From: Pseudomonadota bacterium
Lineage (GTDB): Bacteria; Pseudomonadota; Alphaproteobacteria; Rhizobiales; Tepidamorphaceae
DNA length: 9,341 nt
NCBI GenBank assembly: GCA_023435545.1
Contig: JAEYRQ010000202.1
Location: forward strand, 1 to 9,341
Direction of reading: 5' to 3'
Shown: positions 1 through 5,094 of the stretch, piece by piece
Layout of the letters: every line of letters begins with the position of its first letter
Position numbering within the stretch: position 1 is the stretch's first letter
Notes under the pieces: model-generated
What the model saw: the letters and a program-made list of their open reading frames with translations, nothing else
What the model was told of the DNA's origin: nothing
Database searches by the model: none
Position numbers and translations under genes: made by a program

Positions 1-108
1 CTCGAATATGGTGCTCTCGGACGGCACGCGCGCCTCGGCGCGCAGTACCCCCTCGGAGGGCCTGACCTCGACAATGCGATCAATCAGCTGGAAATATTCG
101 AGACGCAT
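1..108 (-). CDS. 3-hydroxyacyl-ACP dehydratase, FabZ-like (FabZXL type), partial
   Basis: Only the first 36 codons are in the window; the gene runs off the left edge. The visible protein begins MRLEYFQLIDRIVEV and ends in ESTIFE, which matches the N-terminus of hot-dog-fold FabA/FabZ dehydratases just before their catalytic GHFPG-type segment (outside the window). These enzymes remove water from 3-hydroxyacyl-ACP in the fatty-acid elongation cycle in the cytoplasm. The ATG lies 22 bases after the stop of the acpXL gene on the same strand, so the two are very likely cotranscribed. In rhizobia acpXL is followed by fabZXL and further elongation genes that build the C28 hydroxy fatty acid of lipid A, so I infer that role here. 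The catalytic His and Asp/Glu cannot be checked. A housekeeping fabZ is the alternative, but the neighbour argues against it. Confidence 0.72.
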   Translation of the reverse strand, partial: MRLEYFQLIDRIVEVRPSEGVLRAEARVPSESTIFE

Positions 109-130
109 GCGGGGTCGGTGCCGGCCCGGA

Positions 131-412
131 TCAGGCAGACTTCGCGGCGATCAGCTCGTCGATCCGGTCGCACAGGTTCTTCAGGACGAAATACTGCTCG
201 GCCGAAGCCTTGCCCTCGTTGACCTCCTGAGTCCACTGCTCGAACGGCATCTTGATGCCGAATGCCTTGTCGATCGCAAACGCGACGTCGAGGAAATCGA
301 GGCTGTCGATTCCCAGATCGTCGATGACGTGGCTGTCCGGCTTGATGTCGTCACGCGGGATGTCGCACGTCTCGGATATGATGTCGGCGACCGTGTCGAA
401 GGTGGACGACAT
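131..412 (-). CDS. acpXL: Acyl carrier protein AcpXL (very-long-chain fatty acid / lipid A type)
   Basis: This 93-residue acidic protein is an acyl carrier protein. The phosphopantetheine attachment site is Ser37 in the motif GIDSLDF (residues 34-40). Ordinary AcpP is about 78 residues; this one has an extra segment around residues 57-81 containing WTQEVNEGK and [10 protein letters not shown] recall that segment as characteristic of rhizobial AcpXL, the carrier on which the 27-hydroxyoctacosanoate chain of lipid A is assembled. The start ATG is chosen because GGAGA (419-423) sits 6 bases upstream and because the family begins M-(S/T)-x-T-F-D; the open frame continues further upstream but that extension has no ACP similarity. 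It appears to be the first gene of an operon continuing into the FabZ-like gene. Function is inferred from family resemblance; the ACP assignment itself is secure. Confidence 0.9.
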   Translation of the reverse strand: MSSTFDTVADIISETCDIPRDDIKPDSHVIDDLGIDSLDFLDVAFAIDKAFGIKMPFEQWTQEVNEGKASAEQYFVLKNLCDRIDELIAAKSA

Positions 413-512
413 TAGGATTCTCCAATGGTGGTCGGCGGCTGGGCCTAGAACGACAGGCAGATACGGCCGCCGCCGCACCCTGCGGCCGGCCGTTGCCTCT
501 TGAGGTTCGCCC

Positions 513-541
513 GATCTAAACGAGGCGGGCGCCGAGTGCAA
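513..541 (-). promoter_or_regulatory. Candidate sigma-70-type promoter for acpXL
   Basis: Reading the minus strand, TTGCAC (536-541) is separated by 17 bases from TAGATC (513-518). Initiation would fall near 506, giving a leader of about 94 bases before the acpXL start. The -35 match is fair and the -10 match is weak, so this is a position-based suggestion. Confidence 0.35.
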
Positions 542-559
542 CGGTCTGGCGACACGCGC

Positions 560-588
560 TTGCGCCCGGCGTCGGCACCGGCTATATG
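560..588 (+). promoter_or_regulatory. Candidate promoter for tRNA-Val
   Basis: TTGCGC (560-565) and TATATG (583-588) are exactly 17 bases apart. Initiation would fall near 595, about 34 bases before the mature tRNA 5' end, a normal distance for a bacterial tRNA gene. Its -35 box lies 18 bases from that of the acpXL promoter candidate on the other strand, so the two would be back to back. Confidence 0.5.
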
Positions 589-628
589 CCAGAGCCGTTC
601 GCCGGCCACCAGTCCCGCGCCGGACGAC

Positions 629-703
629 GGGCGCGTAGCTCAGCGGGAGAGCACTACGTTGACATCGTAGGGGTCGCTGGTTCAATCCCAGCCGCGCCCA
701 CCA
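629..703 (+). tRNA. tRNA-Val (anticodon GAC), CCA encoded
   Basis: A full cloverleaf can be drawn. The acceptor stem GGGCGCG (629-635) pairs with CGCGCCC (693-699), with discriminator A700 and an encoded CCA (701-703). The D stem GCTC/GAGC encloses a loop of AGCGGGA. The anticodon stem CTACG/CGTAG holds the loop TTGACAT with anticodon GAC at 661-663, reading the valine codons GUC and GUU. The variable region is 5 bases, and the T arm is GCTGG-TTCAATC-CCAGC. All stems are perfect Watson-Crick pairs, so the gene looks functional. The minus-strand EAL gene ends inside its T arm. Confidence 0.96.
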
Positions 704-2877
704 TTTACCTTCAACCTGCTCCTCTCAGCGGGTTGTATTGGCTGTGGCCGGTGCAACGCGTAGCCCTGTGCGAAATCCACGCCGAGCGACTTTAGAAGTG
801 GGACCAGATCCTCGGATTCCACATATTCGGCAATCGTCTTGATGTTCATGCTGGCAGCCACCCTGACGACGGATTCGACAATGATCGGGCTGGCCGGCTG
901 ATCGCGGATGCCGCGAACGAATTCGCCATCGATCTTCACATACTGGACCGGCAGCTGCTGCAGGTAGGAGAAGGTTGCCATCCCGCTGCCGAAATCATCC
1001 AGCGCGAATCGGAATCCGAGACCGATCAGCTGTTCCATTGCCGCGGCGGTACGGCGGATGTTCGACACGGCGGCCGTTTCGGTCACCTCGAAACAGATCC
1101 GCGAGGGATCGACGTTCGGGTTCGAGATCAGTGTGGCCTCGACGAACAGCGGGAATCCCGGCGCACTGAGTGTGATGCCGGACAGGTTGATGAAGTAGCA
1201 GGTCCCCTCGCGACATCCGGCATGCAACTTCTGTAGATGGCCGAATGCCTTCCGGATGATATGGCGGTCGAGTTCCTCGATCAGCCCGAAGCGCTCCGCT
1301 GCCGGGATGAAGCCGCCCGGCTCGGCCAGCCTGCCATCGGTGTCCTGCAGGCGCGTAAGCACTTCATAGCAGGCGAGTGCGCCAGGATCAGCCCCCAGAT
1401 CGAAGATCCGCTGGGCAAAGAGGACCAAGCGATCCTCGCTAATCGCGTCCTTGATGCGGCTGACATTGTCCATGTCGCGCTGTTGCCGGCAGATTTCGTC
1501 ATCGGAGGGAATGCTCAGCTGAACGCGGTTTCGACCCTTCTCCTTGGCAAGGAAGCAGGCCGCATCGGCGGAAGCGAGTGCCCCGTCGAACGACTGGTGC
1601 TCGCCATTGCCAACGCAGATCAGGCCGACGCTCAGCGTCACGCCATAGCGCTTCTTCTGCCACACGAAATTTATGTCGCCAACCGCCCGCCGCAGGTGAT
1701 TGGCCAGGTCAAGGGCGGACTGCTCGTCGCAGTCGCGTCGGATCAGAGCGAACTCGTCGCCTCCCAGGCGTGCGAGCAGGTCGTCCTCATTGCAGTGCGC
1801 GCGAAGAACCTCGGCCGCTTCCAGGAGCAGCTGGTCCCCCGCCGCATGGCCGCAGCGATCGTTCACGACCTTGAAATGGTCGACATCCATGTAGAGCAGC
1901 GCGTACGGGGACTCCGTATCCAGTTCGCGCGTCCGTCGCGCGAACTCCCGCCGGTTGAACAGCCCGGTGAGGGAATCATGCGCGGCCTGATAGGTGACCT
2001 GCTGCGTCAGCGTGTAGGCCTCGGTGACATCGTTTCCCTGGACGAAGATCCCGCTCACCTTGCCATCCTCATCGAGGATCGGCTGGTAGATCAGGTCGAT
2101 GTAACGCTGCTCGAGATCGCCGTCCGGCGTCCTCTGCAGTTCGATCGGAAGGGCCCGGCCGATGAAGGGGATTCCGGTACGATAGACCCGGTCTAGCTTC
2201 TCCAGGAAGCCCTGCGAAACAACCTCCGGCAGAACCTGGGCAAGGACGTGGCCGATGATCTCCCGATGACCGACGAGCTGGTAGTAGGCATCGTTGGCGA
2301 GTTCGAAGATGTGATGCGGCCCCCGCAGCACGCAAATGAAGCCCGGCGCCTGCTGGAACAGCTTCTGAAGACGATCGCGCTCGGCATGCAGGATGCCCTC
2401 CACATCCGGTGCCAGCGCTTGCAGCTTTTCCGGATCGCCACGCTCGGGTCTGGCGAGGCCGTTGGACCGTCGCTCCTTCGTCAGCCGCGAGAGGTGGGTG
2501 ATGTCTGTCGGGCAGTGCATGATGCCCCATGTCGACCGATCCTCGGAGACGAGCGGGACGTTCGAAGCGGTCCACGCGCGCAGCTTGAACCCCTTCTTCC
2601 GCGGATGGCTGAGGCCATAGTGCAGACGCGGCAGGTGGTGAGGCTTTCCCGTCTTCAGCGCCCGGGTAAAGGACCGGCGCAGCTGTTTGCTCTGCTCCGG
2701 GGCGGATCCCGGGAAGAGTTCGAAGAACCGCTGGCCGAGCATCTCGTCCCGCGACCTGTTTACCAGTTGCTCATAGGCCGCGTTGCAGCCACGCACGACC
2801 AGGTCGCAATCGAGCAGGACCGCCGGCGCAGGCAGCTGCTCGAAGGCAAACTGGAAATCGGGTAGCGAGCGGACCAT
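682..2877 (-). CDS. PAS-PAS-GGDEF-EAL cyclic-di-GMP signalling protein
   Basis: This 731-residue protein makes and/or breaks down the second messenger c-di-GMP. Two PAS-like sensor regions (about 8-125 and 165-290) precede a GGDEF domain (about 297-455) with an intact GGDEF at 372-376. The usual product-inhibition site RxxD is replaced by NEDD (363-366). The EAL domain (about 475-715) has EVL for EAL at 505-507, but the catalytic set appears complete: Glu505, Asn564, Glu597, Asp627-Asp628, Lys648, Glu684 and Gln704. No signal peptide or membrane segment is seen, so it is probably cytoplasmic. I chose the ATG at 2877 because it lies just before the first PAS region and downstream of the promoter candidate; in-frame starts also exist at 2934 (ATG) and 2943 (TTG), and no start has a clear ribosome binding site. 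The last six codons and the stop overlap the tRNA-Val gene on the other strand. The signal sensed is unknown. Confidence 0.93.
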   Translation of the reverse strand: MVRSLPDFQFAFEQLPAPAVLLDCDLVVRGCNAAYEQLVNRSRDEMLGQRFFELFPGSAPEQSKQLRRSFTRALKTGKPHHLPRLHYGLSHPRKKGFKLRAWTASNVPLVSEDRSTWGIMHCPTDITHLSRLTKERRSNGLARPERGDPEKLQALAPDVEGILHAERDRLQKLFQQAPGFICVLRGPHHIFELANDAYYQLVGHREIIGHVLAQVLPEVVSQGFLEKLDRVYRTGIPFIGRALPIELQRTPDGDLEQRYIDLIYQPILDEDGKVSGIFVQGNDVTEAYTLTQQVTYQAAHDSLTGLFNRREFARRTRELDTESPYALLYMDVDHFKVVNDRCGHAAGDQLLLEAAEVLRAHCNEDDLLARLGGDEFALIRRDCDEQSALDLANHLRRAVGDINFVWQKKRYGVTLSVGLICVGNGEHQSFDGALASADAACFLAKEKGRNRVQLSIPSDDEICRQQRDMDNVSRIKDAISEDRLVLFAQRIFDLGADPGALACYEVLTRLQDTDGRLAEPGGFIPAAERFGLIEELDRHIIRKAFGHLQKLHAGCREGTCYFINLSGITLSAPGFPLFVEATLISNPNVDPSRICFEVTETAAVSNIRRTAAAMEQLIGLGFRFALDDFGSGMATFSYLQQLPVQYVKIDGEFVRGIRDQPASPIIVESVVRVAASMNIKTIAEYVESEDLVPLLKSLGVDFAQGYALHRPQPIQPAERSRLKVNGGRGWD
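712..735 (+). terminator. Candidate hairpin terminator after tRNA-Val
   Basis: CAACCTGC (712-719) can pair with GCGGGTTG (728-735) around an 8-base loop, giving 8 pairs with one G-U. It begins 9 bases after the tRNA CCA end and is followed by a short T-containing stretch (TATT) rather than a full T run. It lies within the 3' coding end of the opposite-strand GGDEF-EAL gene, so the pairing may be partly accidental. Confidence 0.3.
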
Positions 2878-2913
2878 CGTATCGCCGCTGTAGCGCAATC
2901 CAGGTTGCAATAC

Positions 2914-2943
2914 TCCATAAGAGTGGCAGAGCATTTGGTTCAA
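2914..2943 (-). promoter_or_regulatory. Candidate promoter for the GGDEF-EAL gene
   Basis: On the minus strand TTGAAC (2938-2943) is followed after 18 bases by TATGGA (2914-2919); shifting one base gives TTATGG with a 17-base spacer. Initiation would fall near 2907, about 30 bases before the ATG at 2877. If correct, it excludes the longer in-frame starts at 2934 and 2943. The match to consensus is moderate. Confidence 0.32.
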
Positions 2944-2947
2944 ATGC
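2931..2947. promoter_or_regulatory. Perfect 7-3-7 palindrome, possible operator
   Basis: GCATTTG and CAAATGC flank the spacer GTT, making a 17-base site with perfect arms in an otherwise GC-rich intergenic region. It covers the -35 box of the GGDEF-EAL promoter candidate, where a dimeric repressor could act. It is about 55 bases from the outward-facing rpmJ promoter. No regulator gene is nearby and I do not recognise the motif as belonging to a named regulator. Confidence 0.4.
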
Positions 2948-3002
2948 CAACGACTTGCGCTTCAACCGCCTTCGCGAGCCGCATCTCGCCGCGCCTGGCG
3001 CG

Positions 3003-3031
3003 TTGACACGATCGGGGGGCGCCGGTATGGT
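3003..3031 (+). promoter_or_regulatory. Strong sigma-70-type promoter for rpmJ
   Basis: A perfect TTGACA (3003-3008) is followed after 17 bases by TATGGT (3026-3031). Initiation would fall near 3038, giving a leader of about 90 bases before the rpmJ ATG. This is the best promoter match in the window and fits a highly expressed ribosomal protein gene. Confidence 0.6.
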
Positions 3032-3126
3032 CCGCCGCGAATTCGGGATCGGTCGTCGCGGCCGGTCTTTTTCGTTTGTCAGTACCTTGCGCTGCGCGTT
3101 GCGCGCGCCGACTCCGGATCAGGACG

Positions 3127-3252
3127 ATGAAGATCAGGAACTCGCTCAAGTCCCTCATCAAGCGCCACCGCGGCAATCGCGTCGTGCGCCGCAAGGGACG
3201 AGTCTACGTCATCAACAAGACCAACCGCCGCTTCAAGGCCCGCCAGGGCTGA
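3127..3252 (+). CDS. rpmJ: 50S ribosomal protein bL36, cysteine-free form
   Basis: A 41-residue, very basic protein beginning [14 protein letters not shown] and ending FKARQG, a clear match to ribosomal protein bL36 of the large subunit. Zinc-binding bL36 proteins carry three Cys and a His; this one has no cysteine at all, so it is the zinc-independent C-minus form, whose family is slightly longer (about 41 residues versus 37-38). AGGA at 3121-3124 is close to the ATG and may act as the ribosome binding site. The gene has its own promoter candidate and is followed 11 bases after the stop by a GC-rich hairpin, so it may be transcribed alone. The overlapping 123-residue plus-strand frame at 2955-3326 has no recognisable similarity and is taken as a shadow. 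Confidence 0.95.
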   Translation: MKIRNSLKSLIKRHRGNRVVRRKGRVYVINKTNRRFKARQG

Positions 3253-3263
3253 GATGTCGGAAC

Positions 3264-3290
3264 GGCCGGCCGGCCATTGCGCCGGCGGCC
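3264..3290 (+). terminator. GC-rich hairpin after rpmJ
   Basis: GGCCG-G-CCGGC (3264-3274, one bulged G) pairs with GCCGGCGGCC (3281-3290) around a CATTGC loop. It starts 11 bases after the rpmJ stop. There is no T run after it, so it may stabilise the transcript end or assist termination rather than act as a classical terminator. A near-copy follows the next gene. Confidence 0.35.
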
Positions 3291-3357
3291 ATCACGAGGT
3301 CGGGAAGTCGCAGGGCCGGGCATTGACCCGGGGGTGGTGCTGCACCATCCTTGCGCC

Positions 3358-3966
3358 ATGTCGTGGAGCCTCGCACGCAGCATCCCGCGCTTCGGCGCGA
3401 TCTTCTCCGCCGCGATCCTGGTGCTCTCGCCGGTTGCCGCCGAGCCGGAGACGACCGGTCCCGCCGCATCCGCGCTGACGAGCCCCGCGGACATCGCCGA
3501 GACCCTGCTCGACCAGCTCGCATCCACCGACGACGAAGCGACGGCAAAGGCGCTCGAGACGCGCGTGCGCGAGATCTGGCAGCGCTCGGGGAGCGACACC
3601 GCCGATCTGCTGCTGGGTCGGGCGGGCGAGGCCTTCAAGCGCGAGGACTATGCGCGCGCCCTGCAATATCTCGATACCATCGTGGCGCTGCGACCCGGCT
3701 TCGTCGAGGGCTGGAACATGCGCGCGACGGTCTACTACATGCTCGATGAGTACGAACTCTCGATGTCCGACATCGAGCAGGTGCTGAGCCTCCAGCCCCG
3801 CCACTTCGGCGCGCTCAGCGGACTCGGCATGATCTTCCGCGAACTCGAGCAGCCCAGACAGGCGCTCGAGGCCTTCCGCAAGGCGCTGGCGGTCAATCCG
3901 TTCCTGGAAAACGCTCGTACCTCCGTTCGCAGGCTCGAAATCGAGGTGGAGGGTCGGGCGATCTGA
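3358..3966 (+). CDS. Exported tetratricopeptide repeat protein
   Basis: A 202-residue protein with an N-terminal signal sequence: basic start, hydrophobic stretch about 11-26, likely cleavage after AA near residue 28. A helical region (40-80) leads into three tandem 34-residue TPR units at about 81-114, 115-148 and 149-182. Repeat hallmarks include the YARAL, WNMRA and QALEAFRKALAVNP stretches. TPR arrays bind other proteins or peptides, so this is probably a periplasmic adaptor; no catalytic domain is present. The ATG at 3358 is preferred over the upstream ATG at 3277 because only it places the signal sequence at the N-terminus and the upstream part runs through the hairpin. No good ribosome binding site is seen; a TTGACC at 3323 is too close to serve as a normal promoter. 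The partner is unknown. Confidence 0.88.
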   Translation: MSWSLARSIPRFGAIFSAAILVLSPVAAEPETTGPAASALTSPADIAETLLDQLASTDDEATAKALETRVREIWQRSGSDTADLLLGRAGEAFKREDYARALQYLDTIVALRPGFVEGWNMRATVYYMLDEYELSMSDIEQVLSLQPRHFGALSGLGMIFRELEQPRQALEAFRKALAVNPFLENARTSVRRLEIEVEGRAI

Positions 3967-3971
3967 CGCCC

Positions 3972-3998
3972 GGGCCGGCCATTGTCGGGCCGGCGGCC
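3972..3998 (+). terminator. GC-rich hairpin after the TPR gene, near-copy of the one after rpmJ
   Basis: GCCGGCC (3974-3980) pairs perfectly with GGCCGGC (3988-3994) around a 7-base loop, beginning 7 bases after the TPR stop codon. CCGGCCATTG and GCCGGCGGCC are identical to the hairpin at 3264-3290, with 4 bases rather than 1 between them. No T run follows. Either a weak terminator or a dispersed palindromic element. Confidence 0.35.
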
Positions 3999-4044
3999 GT
4001 TGACGTAATCTTCACCCCGATAGCGCGGCCGGACAGGTTCACAG

Positions 4045-5094
4045 ATGCGCATGATCGTCGCCGCGATTGCGGGCATGGTGCTCCTGGTTTCGGGACTCTG
4101 GGTCTATTCGGCGGTCCGCACCGATCGGATCGGCGCCGAGTTCGGGCCGGTCGGTCAGTTCGCCCGCGTGGGCGACGTCGATCTGCACTATGTCGACACC
4201 GGCGCTGCCGATGGTCCGGTCGTGGTGCTGCTGCACGGGGCGGCGAGCAATCTGCGCGATCCGATGATGGCCCTGGGCGATCGGCTTTCTACCCGCTACC
4301 GCGTCGTCGCGCTGGACCGACCCGGCAATGGCTGGAGCAGCCGCGGCGGGAACGGAGACGTCGCACTGCCCTCGGTGCAGGCGGACTATGTGCTCGGCCT
4401 GCTCGACGTCCTGGGCATCGATGAGGCGATCTTCGTGGCGCATTCCTGGAGCGGCGCCCTGGCGCTGACGCTCGCGCTCGATCATCCGGACCGGACGGCG
4501 GGTCTGGTGCTGATCGCACCGACGTCGCATCCCTGGCCCGGCGGCATCAACTGGTACTACACGACCGCGACGCTTCCGGGTATCGGCTGGGTCTTCGCCA
4601 ACACGCTGCCGCTGCCGATCGGCGAGGCGATGCTCGGGGGGGTGATCGAGACGGTCTTCGACCCGCAGGAGCCACCCGAGAATTACGCGGACCTCACAGG
4701 CGCCAGGCTGGTGCTGCGGCCGGAGGCGTTCGTCAGCACGGCCGAGGATGTCTCGCGTCTTCTGGATTTCGTGGTGGCCCAGTCGGCGCGCTACGGCGAG
4801 ATCGCCGTGCCTACGTCGATCCTCGTGGGCAATGCCGACAAGATCGTTTCGCCGCGGTTCCACAGCCGCGCGCTTGCCGGCCAGATCAAGGCGGCCAAGC
4901 TGATCACGTTCGACAGGACCGGGCACATGGTTCATCACGCCATGCCCGAGGCGGTGGCCACGGAGGTCGACCGCGTTGCAGCGTCGATCGAGCAATCGCG
5001 GCAGAGCGATCCGGCGCCGGCCGCCCCGGCGACCGATGCACCCGAGCCGACCGGCGGCAGCGAAGGGGCGGCGGCCGAGGTTACGCCCCGCTGA
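4045..5094 (+). CDS. Membrane-anchored alpha/beta-hydrolase
   Basis: A 349-residue alpha/beta-hydrolase-fold protein. Residues 4-22 form a single hydrophobic segment without a clear cleavage site, so the enzyme is probably anchored with its domain in the periplasm. The oxyanion region is LLHGAASN (62-69). The nucleophile elbow reads AHSWSG (132-137), so Ser134 is the nucleophile, with both usual flanking glycines replaced (Ala132, Ser136). Asp265 (GNADK) and His294 (GHMVHH) complete the triad. The last 30 residues are a Pro/Ala/Glu-rich tail unlikely to be structured. AGG at 4035-4037, 7 bases before the ATG, supports this start; the ATG two codons later is an alternative. The substrate cannot be read from sequence: esterase, lipase, epoxide hydrolase or dehalogenase-like are all possible. 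Its 3' end overlaps that of the convergent pyruvate kinase gene by 14 bases. Confidence 0.9.
   Translation: MRMIVAAIAGMVLLVSGLWVYSAVRTDRIGAEFGPVGQFARVGDVDLHYVDTGAADGPVVVLLHGAASNLRDPMMALGDRLSTRYRVVALDRPGNGWSSRGGNGDVALPSVQADYVLGLLDVLGIDEAIFVAHSWSGALALTLALDHPDRTAGLVLIAPTSHPWPGGINWYYTTATLPGIGWVFANTLPLPIGEAMLGGVIETVFDPQEPPENYADLTGARLVLRPEAFVSTAEDVSRLLDFVVAQSARYGEIAVPTSILVGNADKIVSPRFHSRALAGQIKAAKLITFDRTGHMVHHAMPEAVATEVDRVAASIEQSRQSDPAPAAPATDAPEPTGGSEGAAAEVTPR

Noticed and set aside
413..685. N-terminal extension of the ACP frame up to 685.
   Set aside because: Runs through both promoter candidates and the tRNA gene, is Arg-rich without similarity, and the internal ATG has a good ribosome binding site.
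1237..2196. Open frame of 319 codons on the plus strand opposite the GGDEF domain.
   Set aside because: Antisense shadow of strongly conserved GGDEF and EAL coding sequence.
678..2943. Direct repeat TGGTTCAA at 678-685 (tRNA T arm) and 2936-2943 (upstream of the GGDEF-EAL gene), as if the gene were inserted at the tRNA.
   Set aside because: Only 8 bases, no integrase, and the second copy is part of the palindrome; a true attachment repeat would normally reach the tRNA 3' end. Probably chance.
3323..3351. TTGACC near the TPR gene as a promoter.
   Set aside because: The matching -10 region (CATCCT) is poor and initiation would fall on the start codon itself.
4000..4026. TTGACG upstream of the hydrolase as a promoter.
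   Set aside because: No acceptable -10 box at 16-18 bases; the nearest is TAGCGC at 15 bases.
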